From the NCBI GenBank assembly GCA_021014945.1, contig MU266396.1:62001-126000 (forward strand): DNA of 64,000 bases, read 5' to 3'. Made by a program: the position numbers and the translations under genes. The notes under the pieces were generated by a model. It was not told where the DNA came from, did not search any database, and saw nothing but the letters and a program-made list of their open reading frames with translations. Origin of the DNA: Leucogyrophana mollusca (taxonomy: Eukaryota; Basidiomycota; Agaricomycetes; Boletales). Positions 1 to 10,787 of this stretch are shown here, piece after piece (within the stretch, counting starts at the first letter, position 1; every line of letters begins with the position of its first letter).

Positions 1-583
1 GTCAGCTCTTGCGGACTTGCAAGGCCAGGTTAATACCCTGCAGACTCAGGTAGACGCACCTGAGAAGCAGAACGGCACCGAATCGCTGGGCGAGATCAAG
101 GCATGTGCCGATGCTTTGGATGCGCTTGTAGCTGGTACGTGATGACCTTACATCGGTCCCCCTCCAACCCACCATGTTGACGGCTTAACATTAGAAATGA
201 GGATCTTGCGCGAGGAGACGGAGAAGCGACTAACTTCCAAGTTCGAAGAGATTCGAGCGGCACGGTCTGAGGCCCTTTCTACCATTGCAGCGGAAGTAGA
301 GGTACGCAACTTCTGGAATAATGAGATTCCAGCTAACACTTTTCAGACTTTCAACTCTCTGAAGCGCAAGCGCTCGGAAGTGGAGGAGAGCGATGGCTCA
401 GCAGTTCCCGCTGCTGGGCCCCCGGCGCCTGCCACCCCTGCCATATGCGACCTTCAAGTCCCTGAGGCCGAGCAGGCCAGGCCTCAGAAGCGCGCGAGGA
501 AGGTTTTCAACACTATCGCGCACACCGCGACTGCCGTCGCTGTTGGTGCCGTCGCCACTTGGACCGCACTTGCTTTCTCTTAA
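1..583 (+). CDS. C-terminal part of a coiled-coil, tail-anchored protein (5' end outside window)
   Basis: The gene enters from the left edge in the frame beginning at base 2 and ends at TAA 581-583. Exons are 2-134, 195-301 and 347-583. The first intron (135-194) ends TTAACATTAG. The second (302-346, 45 bp) carries a GCTAACA branch site; because its length is a multiple of three the frame stays open if it is retained. The N-terminal visible part is heptad-rich (ALADLQGQVNTLQTQV, then EMRILREETEKRLTSKFEEI), which suggests a coiled coil. A basic KRKR segment, a Pro/Ala linker and QKRARK follow. The last ~20 residues are Ala/Val-rich and hydrophobic, ending LAFS, like a tail anchor with a preceding basic patch. 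I do not recognise the family. Function is unknown; a membrane-tethered coiled-coil protein is an inference. Confidence 0.6.
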
Positions 584-1078
584 TTGCGCAAGGAGTGCGA
601 GGGGACATTGTGAAACTTGCACGAGGTGCCATGGTTGTACGAAGAAGGGAAAGTGTATCTCTTATGCGTTAATCTCCAAAGGTGTAGCATGACTCGAAAA
701 TCTTCTGTATGTACAGTATGTATGACGTGACAGCATGATCTATGTACAATATATGTGGCATTTGAGACCGTCGGCAACTTCAGGGCGCACTGCAACGCGT
801 ACTCTTGTCTGAGTCTCAGTCCGGCCGGGCCGTCGCATTCCGGTGCTGGAGTCTTACCCTGATATAGGGTTAGGGTTCACTAGTGGTCTGACGAACGACA
901 CCACGGCAGGTCAGGGGCCAGAGGAATCAAACGACAAGTCTCAAAATTCATTTTCATTAAAGCGTACAACGGACGATAGCACACCCGTAATTAATGACTA
1001 AAAATCGGAACCCAACGTACTTCTTGTTAATCATGCAATCGTGTAATCCGTATTAACATCAAGATGTCCGCCTGCCGT
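584..1078. other. Intergenic, no gene seen
   Basis: This stretch lies between the 3' end of the coiled-coil gene and the 3' end of the sugar transporter (convergent). It holds short shadow frames only. It is AT-richer around 900-1020 and probably contains both 3' UTRs. Confidence 0.5.
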
Positions 1079-3334
1079 CTAAACCTCCTCTGCCGACGAG
1101 CTGGAACGCTTTTCAATCCTACTCTCATCGAGGGCCCCGGAAGCAAGCGGCTTGTGTTGCTCCGCAGCTCTGGACTGGTTAATGAGGTCTTGCCTCGAGG
1201 AGAAGCCTGGTGGAGCCCATTTGCGAGATGTCCATGGCTTGCACTCGGGATCGATGTACATCTATAACACGAAGCATCAAAGTTAGGAACATTGACAGGT
1301 GATCGCCAACCTGCGATGCGCACCATGTTGACGCTCTCCAACGAGAGGTCTGAAGACTCGTACAAGAAGAAGTACACGACGACTGCACCAGTCAAATTGC
1401 AGGCTAAGATAGTTAAGAGTCAGTGATGTCGGTGGAGCGCGGTGGCGTACAACATACCAGCAAAGACATAGCCATATTTGTATTGAATTGCTTTACTGAT
1501 GAACGGGGTGAAGAATGCGAGGAGGAAATTCCATGTCCAGTTCGCAGCTGTCGACAAACTTCCCTGCTTCGCACGAGTGCTGGTGGGGAAAGTCTCTCCA
1601 ATGAGAATCCAAACACCTCTACAATAGCGTTGTGAGTAAATTTTCGGAGAAACGCGTTATTCTACCCACGGGGCCCAGGTCATTGCGTAACCCCAGATGA
1701 ACATGCAGGCGGAAATAATCATCACTAAAACACGATCAGAAATGAGTGGATACAATACGAAACCACACTCACGCTTTCCAAGGGCAGGATCAGTCGTGGG
1801 GTCGCGAGCCGTGCCCGCCGATGCGAACACGAACAACCAGGCGGACTGCCAGATGCCACCCAAAATCAAAGGCATCCTGCGGCCAAACTAAAAACGGGAC
1901 ATCTGAGTGCAATACACGTATGGATTGCGATAAAAACGCACCCTTTCCATGACATACATACCCCCGAACGTGCAGAAGAAGTTAACGGCACCGAGAATAA
2001 TCTGCGTCACAAATGAGTCGCTGAGGCCAACCGCTTGGAACACCGTGGCGCCGTAGTAGAAGAAGTAGTTTGCTCCTGTGAGTTGTTGTAAACTCTGCAG
2101 AGTCATACCGAGGAGTGTGCGGTACAGTGTCTTGTTTTTGGGCTTGAAGCAGTCGATCCACCCGGCCTTGATCTTGCTCTCGTATTCGACGTTGGATCGG
2201 ATTTCCTCGACTTCACGCTGAATGATGTAATGGTCTTGAGCCTCCTCTCTTGGAATACCGCGGGTGCGTGCCAGTGAGTCTTGTGCCTCTTGCAGTCGAT
2301 TCTGCTTTGCCAACCATCTTAACAGAACATCAATATTAGCACTCGTCGTCGATGTCGTAAAGTCTATTCTTACCTTGGACTCTCAGGCATGAACAAAATG
2401 CCAATTCCGAGGATCAGCGCCCACAAGAGACCGATGCCTACGACAATGCGCCACGAGCCGGATGCACCGACATTACGGGTGCCGATTGAAATGCAGTCTA
2501 AGACGAAAGGAGTCAACGACGATCCATACCTACAGGAGGGCAAGACGTACAGGCCACTAATATACCGAAGGTAATGAAAAGCTGGTATGTCGCGCTAGAT
2601 CGCCGTCAAAAAACGTACAAGAAGCAACCTGGAGAAAAAACTCACGTCAAGGTACCACGAATCTGCGCTGGAGCAGTTTCGGCTTGGTACTGATGGATAT
2701 CTCAGCATCATAATGGGACACTGTGGGGTCGACTACTGACCATTGGGACTGCAGCACTCAAAGAACCGACGCCCAAACCACTAATAAGACGTCCGACAGC
2801 AAATTGCTGCCAAACATTGGTGGAGGAAATTTGAATGATGACACCAATGATGAAGATGCCACATTCAACAGTCATCGCATACCGACGACCAAGGTAGTCA
2901 GCAGTGCTTTTGTACCATTCCGAGTTAGCGAACAATTATGCAAGGCCTTGGGACAACTCACGGAGCACCGATGAGAGCCCCGACAAGGGTTCCGATGGAA
3001 AGCAAGGAGACGATGAGGCCTTCACGCACAGTAGAGAATGTGCACGTCATCGCGTCGCCGGGCGTTGTGCATGACGCAAAGCGGAGAAGGAAGTCGTCCA
3101 TCAGTAAAATGTCAGAGATTTGACCTGTGTCATACTGGTGGCACGCGACATCAGTATTACGATTAAGTGGACAAAAAGATGTTACTGAACTCCGAAAATG
3201 AAGCCTCCCATTGACGCAAGCAGCGCCAGCATGATGGCCACCCATCCTATGGGCAATCCTTGTCTGTGAAGAGGGGGTTAGGATAAACCAGCTCAACGAT
3301 GGCAACGACAAGCTTACACGTGGAATAGCGCCAT
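1079..3334 (-). CDS. MFS sugar (hexose) transporter
   Basis: Proton-coupled sugar porter of the major facilitator superfamily, expected in the plasma membrane with 12 helices. The start at 3334 gives MALFH, and a short intron (GTAAGC donor) joins it to VQGLPIGWVAIM. The next exon gives GGFIFG, then an intron with GTTCAG donor, then YDTGQISDILL: the GYDTGQ signature of helix 1 is thus split by an intron. Further family signatures are SLLSIGTLVGALIGAP, DYLGRR, VGRLISGLGVGSLSAAVPM, GILFMPESPRWL, LQSLTGANYFFYYG-like QQLTGANYFFYYG, FGRRMPLILGG, and GETFPTSTRAKQG before helix 11. The last splice (donor GTGCGC, acceptor TTATAG near 1261) restores ESVNM-MYIDPECKPWTSRKW, and TGA/TAG ends the frame at 1079. 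About nine exons. Length and motif order are normal for fungal HXT-like porters. Substrate cannot be told from sequence. Confidence 0.9.
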
Positions 3335-4947
3335 TTCGTGAAGTCGTCTGCACAGAACAGGCTCGTGCGATACTTGCGGGAAACGAAAAGGAAGGGATCA
3401 GGATTCACGACACATCGGAGCACCAGCTTTTCAAGCAAAGACGCGTGCTGATGTCATGTTGCCTTTTTTAGTCGCTTCCGCGGTGCCGTTGCCGAATCCG
3501 GCACGACATATGGTTCCGACCTGCAAAGCTTCACACCGTACAGTACGGTCAGATCAGAAGGAACGAATCCTGGCCCGGTGAGTAAAAATAAATGAAGCTG
3601 TACTGAGATTGAACCACCAATTCACACATAGCATGCAGGAAGCAGCACTCCAAACCGGACCGTCCGGGAGGTAGGCAGCAGAAGTCTGAGAAGGCGTCGT
3701 CAGTTGCGAATAGTCGGAGATAAGCACAATGCCTGGCCTCGTACAGAGATAGAAGACGAGGAAGTAGGAAGAGCACTTAACGTCGTGTATCTGATAACGG
3801 CGGAGCAGTCAACATTCATGCCACTCATACTCTGAAGGCTCCTCCCAAACTTACCCATGGAGCTCAGCTCGAAAGAAAGATCGCGAGCTGGGTTGGATCG
3901 TGACCACAAAGTCGGTCAGATCATCTTACAGTCTGAACGGGTTCACACTCTCCCATCAAAAGGCTTACCAAAGTTGCGACATGGCTTCCCAGGACAGGTA
4001 CAGGAGGGGATATCTGACGCTCACCGTGTGCCGGTGGATCCGTGCAGTATTCTCAGAAATGGGGCGTAGTCCTGCGATCGATCTTTAACTTATGGTCGCA
4101 CACAGAGGACAACTGGAAATACTCGCCAAGGCACGCAGTACACCAGCTGCCTACCTGCAAAGTTCGCCGTGCTACAAATCGTGCGGGCTTCCCGAAGCCC
4201 ATCCCACAGGCGACGAACACTCTCACAGGCGAGGCTCGAGAAGTAAAATTGGAACACCAGGATACCCACTCAACGCGGAGCCATCGTCAGGATCATCGGT
4301 ACGAGGTCCGCCGTCTGAATAACGTCCGGGGAACATATCGATGGCATTTAGAACAGCCGAAAATTTCAAAGGAGCGCCGCAACACAAGGTTAGAAGCTGG
4401 TGGCACTAGAGCCGCTATTGCTGGTTCCTATCCTCTCCGCCCAATGGATTCTGGGGTACTAACCGCACTACGCCCGATGTGAACAGCTGGCGCTCTTGGG
4501 AGGCAATTGGTGCGCACTTGCTCTCATGCCAGCGGGGATCATTCTCCAATGATATCGAGGGTACTTATGACTGTGCACGCTGTAGTCATCAGCTTGCTGA
4601 GAAAGCCGACACGGCGAGCGCGGGCGTGTATTTCGAGGTGGCATCCTATTATTGGCAAGGAGACTAGAGGCTTCAAGTAAGCTCCGCATAGCACTGGGGA
4701 ATGAATACAGCTCCATACCCCGTAGTCTGATTGATTGCATTTCTCCGTACCCCGCTGCAGAGGGTTCTCAGCGTGTGGCGCCCCGCTCTCACGACCCAGG
4801 AAGTCATGATCGCGTCGTGAGCAACGAGGCAAGCATGACCATCAACCCTGAAAACTGGCTGGCCTGCTATTGTTTGTAGCGACAATGCGATGCGACGGCT
4901 GAAGATAGAACCAATATCATAGTTCGTTCCTGGGATCATGTTGAAGA
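3335..4947. other. 1.6 kb without a recognisable gene
   Basis: Both strands have only short frames. On the minus strand some pieces (for example 4673-4939, starting MIPGTNYDIGSIFS, and 3700-3909) have codon-like composition and could be exons of an intron-rich gene downstream of the 4948-5460 frame. No family motif or consistent splice chain was found. It may be a diverged or decaying gene. Confidence 0.3.
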
Positions 4948-5460
4948 TTATTCTTGCTTGATGAATCGTATGGTGGCTGCACTCCCCGTTGGGAACGCGA
5001 ATACGACATTACCAGGTTTTCCAGGCCTGTCAGAGCCAAACTTGATGCGCTCGGGAGAAGGATCTTTCGCCGACATTAAGGACGGCCATACCACGACATC
5101 TCGGGCGACAGCAAGTTTGGGGATATCAGGACCATCGATCTTGCAGTTCTGACTTTTCGACAACGCGGTGAGGACACGCATCGGACCTCCGTAGAAGTGA
5201 CAGTGCATCAGCAGGATATCCGATTCATCCCGATACTTTGAGCCGCGGTACGATATCGGAAATGAAACTTCTACTCGCACAGAATTGCACGTTGCGGACA
5301 CGTTGGATACTTCGGCGAGGACCGCTGCGAGAGAAGCATCGTTGTCGCAATTGATGGTACCTACAAAGCCCCATAGGGATATAACACAGAAGTGGAACGG
5401 AATCGCGCTCCCAGAACAGAGCTGGAGAAGGTGGGCCTTGGTGGAAGCAAGTGACGCCAT
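4948..5460 (-). CDS. Hypothetical protein, about 170 aa
   Basis: A single uninterrupted frame with ATG at 5460 and stop at 4948. The N-terminal third has a hydrophobic stretch (FHFCVISLWGFVGTI) that could be a signal anchor; the middle has VRVEVSFPISYRGSKY and the end is rich in Gly/Pro (SDRPGKPGNVVFAFPTGSAA). No family is recognised. It starts 113 bp from the NSE3 start on the other strand, so the two would share a short divergent promoter. An alternative is that it is one exon of a longer gene running into the unexplained 3.3-4.9 kb. Confidence 0.4.
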   Translation of the reverse strand: MASLASTKAHLLQLCSGSAIPFHFCVISLWGFVGTINCDNDASLAAVLAEVSNVSATCNSVRVEVSFPISYRGSKYRDESDILLMHCHFYGGPMRVLTALSKSQNCKIDGPDIPKLAVARDVVVWPSLMSAKDPSPERIKFGSDRPGKPGNVVFAFPTGSAATIRFIKQE

Positions 5461-5573
5461 GAACCCGAACGCGCTCGGTCACATGTCACGACTCCACGTC
5501 ACAATCGCGGTCACACGCAATTTCGCGTCACGTTCAAAGCAAGGTCTGATCGCAACCTCCACATTTGCGTAAC

Positions 5574-7019
5574 ATGCCCCGTGCCGCACCCAGTAGATCT
5601 CAGAGGACGCAAAATGCTCCACAGGCCTCGCAGTCGCAGCGACCTACGCGTGGTGGTAGAAACCGCGCTCCAGTGGAGGAGGAGGAAGACGACGATGAAC
5701 AAGGAGAAGATGAGGACGAAATGGACACAGGCGGCAGTCAGGCCAGACGAGTGGACGGAGAGGCGGTGAGTGCCCGTCGCGACGACACTTTGCTGAAGAC
5801 GCGCGGGAAGTGAAACAAACCACTATATTTGTAACTAACTATCATATGTTATGCGTAGGAGCTTGATAGAAAAGCGGGGGACCTAGTCAGACTTGCACTT
5901 TTTATGGAACACAAGCGCACCGCGCTGCGGAGGGAGGACATAACAAAGAAAGGTGTGCATTGACTCCTTGGTGCCCGTAATAGTTACGAAGGGAGCATAC
6001 AGTTCTCGGATCGAGCTCCCGTTCGTTTGGCGCCGTGTTTGAAAAGGCTCAAAAAGTCCTGAGCAAAACCTTCGGCATGGAACTTGTTGAGCTGCAGTCG
6101 CGAAACTACCGCGAACAAGACAACACGGCGGGAGATGACCTTCAAGAAGCCAGAAACGCCACTGGCGTGAAGAAGAAAGGTCTGTTCTTTGCGCTTGTGT
6201 CAATTCGGCACTCTTCATGATCTCCTCTCCAGCGGCTGCCGCCGGCTCGAAAACTTACATCTTGCGCTCTGTACTCGACCCTGTGATTATCGAGCACGCC
6301 GCTCTTTCCGACGAGCGCCTTCTTGAAGAGCAGATGGCCGACGACCCCGAAGGTGACGATGACGACATACCACGAAACTATGGAAGTATCATCTCGTGGA
6401 GTAGCACAGATCAGCTTGGCGCTTTGGGAGTGCTACATGTTATCCTTGCTCTTATCCTTGTCAACGGCAGAACCATAACTGACTGTGCGTACGCCCGTTG
6501 TCACCCGTTCCGCAAGAGGCTCAAAATGAATCTTTATGACGCTTAGTGGATCTCCGGGCGAATCTGAAGCGTCTAGGTCTACCGGGAAGTGGTAGTGTGA
6601 CCATGACCAGTCACTCCACCCACAAGTCGCTTCCTATAGACACGTATCTAGGGCAGCTCATCCGTCAGGGATACATCGATCGCCAGCAACTCGGTGGCAA
6701 CAAAGCAGCCGGAGGGAAACGTGGACGTGCCCCTGCTGCAACGCAGGCGAACGCTGATGACAACCAAGCATGGGAGTGGCGCTGGGGCAATCGCGCATAT
6801 AGCGAAATTGGAGAAAAGGCTGTTGGCCAGTTCGTCGCTGAGTTTATGGTGGAGCGCACACGAGACAATGATGGGGATGATGACGACGACGAGAACGCAG
6901 CCCCCGCACGTGCCAGAGGCAGAGTGAAAAACAGGAGTGAAGTCGTAGAGAAGAAGTTGGCAACGATACTCAAGGGAATTGAGAGGGCCGCCGGAGGGAC
7001 CTTGACAGATGTCAGGTGA
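5574..7019 (+). CDS. NSE3: Non-SMC element 3, MAGE-domain subunit of the Smc5/6 complex
   Basis: Nse3 is the MAGE-fold subunit that pairs with Nse1 and Nse4 to bridge the Smc5/6 heads in DNA repair. Five exons can be joined cleanly: 5574-5765, 5859-5952, 6003-6179, 6233-6484 and 6547-7019. The N-terminal ~60 residues are low-complexity, with an acidic run ending in a Glu/Asp block before the first intron. The MAGE winged-helix region follows: GDLVRLALFMEHKRTALRR, REDITKKVLG, VFEKAQKVLSKTFGMELVEL, then KTYILRSVLDP, GVLHVILALILVNGRTITD and, after the last intron, LRANLKRLGLPG. The second winged helix has YLGQLIRQGYIDRQQL and WEWRWGNRAYSEIGE. An acidic loop and a basic tail end at 7019. The order and length match fungal Nse3. 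The start is the first ATG in frame, after an in-frame region lacking another ATG. Confidence 0.93.
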
Positions 7020-7358
7020 TTTGTGTAGACGTAGCATTGCATTCCTACATTATTATTCAAGGAGTAGCGTAACATCTGCTAGGGGTTGCATAATTTTATC
7101 TTGTATGTACAGTATCACTAGCCGTGGTGTATGTCTGCATTCCGCCACGTCGGTGGACACTGAGTATGTTCAATACGCTTTGGCATTTTTTTTGGTCAAC
7201 ATAGGACGGGCCTGGATGACCCCATCAATACTCATCTCGGGGTGCTGCAGATGACTTACACTGGGGGTGTGGCCGCGCCAATCAGTGGACATCTTGTTGG
7301 AAAGAGTCCTGAAGAGTCCCGTGTCAGATGTCGTTGTGATGGGTTGACGGGCTACTCA

Positions 7359-7736
7359 CTAAACCGTATGTTCGTGCTCAGTGACGCACAACATCGGGCC
7401 ACAGTCGGACACGGGCCTAACAGATTAATCAAGTGTTAATTTCCAGCAGTGTTGACGCTGATATGAGGCTACTCACTGAACAGTGCGAACTTTGGGGATC
7501 GCACTACCGTGAAAGTCTGACTTTATTACTGCTCTCAACTGGTTGAAGAAAGCACTCACTCGACAATGCTAGGCGCGGTAGGGGACTCGGGCTGTCCCTC
7601 CTCGGATTGGACCCTGTGGAAGGATTGTCAGCTGAGAAAGAAATCCCCTGCATCGGTGCCGGTCTACTCACGGTATGACCAAACCGAAGGCAGTTCCGAC
7701 GACGGCAGCGAGAACAACAAATGAAAAGAATTGCAT
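7359..7736 (-). CDS. Small secreted protein, 67 aa, four exons
   Basis: The start at 7736 opens a classic signal peptide, MQFFSFVVLAAVVGTAFG. Exons are 7736-7672, 7613-7560, 7503-7477 and 7416-7359. All three donors are GTGAGT and all joins keep one frame. Mature residues are Pro/Ser/Glu-rich (VQSEEGQPESPTAPSIV) and then PVSDCGPMLC with the only two cysteines, followed by VTEHEHTV and TAG. A TATATAAG box lies 68-75 bp upstream. Coding content is only 204 bases, so no exon makes a conspicuous frame. No family is recognised. It does not end in CaaX, so it is not a typical basidiomycete pheromone precursor. A further 3' exon is possible if the last donor-like GTGAGT after position 7361 is used, but that join would create a stop at once. 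Confidence 0.6.
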
Positions 7737-7803
7737 ATTGACTTGATATTGAGATCGAGCAGGGAACTTCAAAGTGGTGTATCACCGTAAACAGGAGACC
7801 GCT

Positions 7804-7811
7804 CTTATATA
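7804..7811 (-). promoter_or_regulatory. TATA box of the 67-aa secreted protein gene
   Basis: TATATAAG on the minus strand, about 70 bp before the ATG at 7736. The spacing is like that of the TATA boxes before the hydrophobin and the two other secreted protein genes in this window. Confidence 0.5.
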
Positions 7812-8633
7812 CCACGCAGGGTGTCGATCGAGTGGTGCCGAATGATGACTTGGTATTCTGAGCTTCTGGTTTCTGGTTTCTTGAGTCTAACGCGAATTCA
7901 TCGCGAGATTCACGACCCACCACCTTCTCCGTAGCGTGCTGTTGAGTGGTTCGGAACTATGCCTCCGGTGCCAATGCCATGTCTTATTAGAAGGGACGGC
8001 CGCTTTCTTGCTGAACGGCTTGCCAGCGGGAGGAGACTAGGCCCAAGTGAGCATATGGTAAATACAATGTGAGTGAGGGGCCACCTGAAGGTCTAGCTGG
8101 TAGTAGTCCAAACAGTCGTGTGCAGCGTCGAAATCACGGTCGACTTACCAGGTCCCCAACGTGTTCGACGACGGCCGTCGACACAACCGCACGCCTATCG
8201 ATGGTCTCCCCCATCTGACGCGAGGATTGGCTGCCGGTCCAGAGCAGATAACCATGCGGAGGCCGACCCAAGCATGCGGGCGTCACATACTAAGTTTCAC
8301 TTAGCTTTAGGATGTCATTTGCCGCGGATGCGCTCCGAGAGGTGAGACCCATCATGGGGCCTATATTGCAATAAATAAGTTGCAAGGCAGAATGCAAGGG
8401 TCATCATCATGACCTCGATTATCCATGGGCCTTCCGTCGCTGCTGACTTGGCGGGAAGTGTTATATATCAGCAACATATGAGCGTCTCTAGGCGTTTATA
8501 TTCCAAAGCCTGACTTGGACTGGCGCTACATATCGGCTATGAGTATGATGTAAAAAGTGACCGACACCTGCCTAGTAATTCTTGCGCATTACATCTTCCG
8601 TGAGTCCTGCTGTCGTATATAGACTTTAAAGAA
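7812..8633. other. Intergenic, no gene seen
   Basis: Lies upstream of the 67-aa secreted protein gene and downstream of the phospholipase C gene. Only short frames without family motifs. Confidence 0.4.
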
Positions 8634-10539
8634 CTAGTCTACTACCGAAATCACAAAACGGGCGAGCAGTGTCGCGCCGCTGTTCTTCCCCTTCATGTTC
8701 AATAATCTGACGAATCTCCATCCCTGCTGCAGATGGTCTACACGGGCGCAAAACACAGCCAGCCTCTCGTCCTTCAAAAACTCTTCGTGTCGAAGGATAT
8801 GCAGCCTTTCGAATGTCGTGTGAACATGGAAACAACAGGGTCAAAGTTGTTAACTAACCGGATGAAAGCTAGCTCGTCGGCCTGGAAGACCCATTCGAAG
8901 CGCCCGTTCCACATGATATCAGCCCCTGTGTCCGGGACGTCCTTACACTTCAATCGGTCTGAGCGCCAATCTTGGTCGCCTGCCGAATGGAAAAGTTCTG
9001 CATGAACGGATGCCGAGAAGTTGCGATGACCGTTGGGACGTGGTACTGTGTGTGATTCAATATATCAGCTCGTCGAACAGGCTGAAAAAGAGGAGAGAAT
9101 GAGGGGAATTTACAGGAGCTTATGCCCACAATTTCGCCAACCAACTTGAGTCGACTTGACATTGTTTGACCGAGTCCTATGAGGGCAGCAGGCTTTAGAA
9201 CCCACCCACTAGTGCCGACGAACATTCCTTCATTTATCTGCATGCCTCGGTCAAAGTTCTGCCAGTTCAGACAGGCAATCTGTGAGCCACTACGCCAGAA
9301 CTTGAGCGGATCGAGATTGCTAGAGTTGAGGCGAATTCCTTTGGGATAGATCCGCCGCAGATGTTGCTGCGCATTCTCAATGAGATGCTCGAGTGCATGA
9401 GGGATAAGAGAGGATATCGATGATTCACTGATGTTGATCAGGATGTTGGGAGGATGCGGAGGGCTCGGGAACTCTGCAAGGCATGTGGTGAACGGATCTG
9501 GAGATTTTGGGAAGAATCATCCTTACCCTCTGTCAGCCAGTTCTTCGACGGCTTCATGCTGCGAGTATAGAAACCTAAAGCTGCGAGTGGGTCTGCGATC
9601 TTGGCATGAGGTTGGTTCGTCTTCTCGAAATCAAGTTCAGTCTCTTCCGAGATATCCACTTCGGAAGGGTTGTCGGATTCAGATATGACACATGCATCTT
9701 CTGCTGGACTCTCGGCACCTGCGAGGTGCGGGTAGTACTCAACCTGAGGGATAGCGGTTAGCGCGCGATACATAAACGCTGCTGGACTGGACTGCGCACC
9801 AAGAGCAATATTCTTCCCCGCAGATCTCTCGGAGAAACAGCATCGCTGTCGATCCCTTCAAGTTCATGCTGAACAAGCTTGTGCCCCCAAGCGGCCTTCA
9901 TGATATCTACCAGCTCATCCTGCCCACTCACACCTACATGGCACTCCAAGCTCACTAGTACAGGCCAGTCTCCGTCATGAACGGCTTCACCGATGGCAGC
10001 GCAGACGCTCTGGAACGATACGCTTCTGGAAAATGTGTGGCCATGTGTAACGATTGGACCTTTAGACGACGACCACACGTCGATCTCGACGCATCGTGCG
10101 TTCTCAGATAACACGTGAGTATACGCAGCCGGAGAGGCTCGTCCGAGTATCTGCCAAGAAAGCAAGTACGTGTTGTGTGAAGACCTGTCGGAACATGGTC
10201 AGCGTGGCTGTCGACCCAGTGGAAGCAATGAACTAGCCACAAACGAGATAAAGTAGTTCTTCAACGGAAAGGAATCGTTAACAGGTGGCGGGCAAACAGA
10301 TGGAAGCTTCAGCAACTCTTCGGGGTTCTGAATGGCCGCGCGCTGTTAGCCCCAAACACAAAACTGCATCCCAAAGTCCTTAATGAAGTGCGCACCAACC
10401 CTTCGTTCCTGAGGAACGCTATAATCTCAGGGCTAAGTCTGACATCGGTATCGGCTGGGGGTAATACATTGACAGAAGTTTCTACAGAATATTCGACGGA
10501 AAGCTGTTTCCTCCATTCAAGATCGAGAGTATTCGCCAT
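8634..10539 (-). CDS. Phosphoinositide-specific phospholipase C (PI-PLC)
   Basis: Hydrolyses PIP2 to inositol trisphosphate and diacylglycerol at membranes. The start at 10539 gives MANTLDLEW. Introns join EGL to NPEELLKLP (GTGCGC donor) and KNYFIS to [14 protein letters not shown]. The X domain holds the first catalytic His in SSHNTYL, the [21 protein letters not shown] segment and the second His in [14 protein letters not shown]. The linker is acidic ([20 protein letters not shown]). The Y domain reads [19 protein letters not shown] and [14 protein letters not shown], then GWVLKP. A C2 domain follows ([47 protein letters not shown]) and the frame stops at 8634. No PH domain is visible before the X domain; the N-terminal part is short, so this is a compact PLC. 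Exons beyond 10539 cannot be excluded but are not needed. Confidence 0.92.
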
Positions 10540-10787
10540 AGTTGTGGGGAGAAGAGAAGGTTGTGCTCGAGAAGCAGTGATTAAGGCAATTGTAATTTAG
10601 CGTGCGTTATTAGTATACTCTACAAGGGAAGGACACCAATGGGAGGCGGGTAGCTGTCCTATATCCGGTGGCGTCACAACGCATATCTGAAACCTGATTT
10701 ACAGCTAGACGGCAAAGCAATGTAGCCGCCTGCACGCACTCCCTCGTGATCAACACGACGGGAGGGCGTAAAGAACATATAACATGG

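Noticed and set aside
8626..8844. Apparent frameshift at the end of the PLC gene
   Set aside because: An intron with donor GTTAGT and acceptor CGAAAG joins LAFIR to LHILRHEEF and gives a normal C2 domain end.
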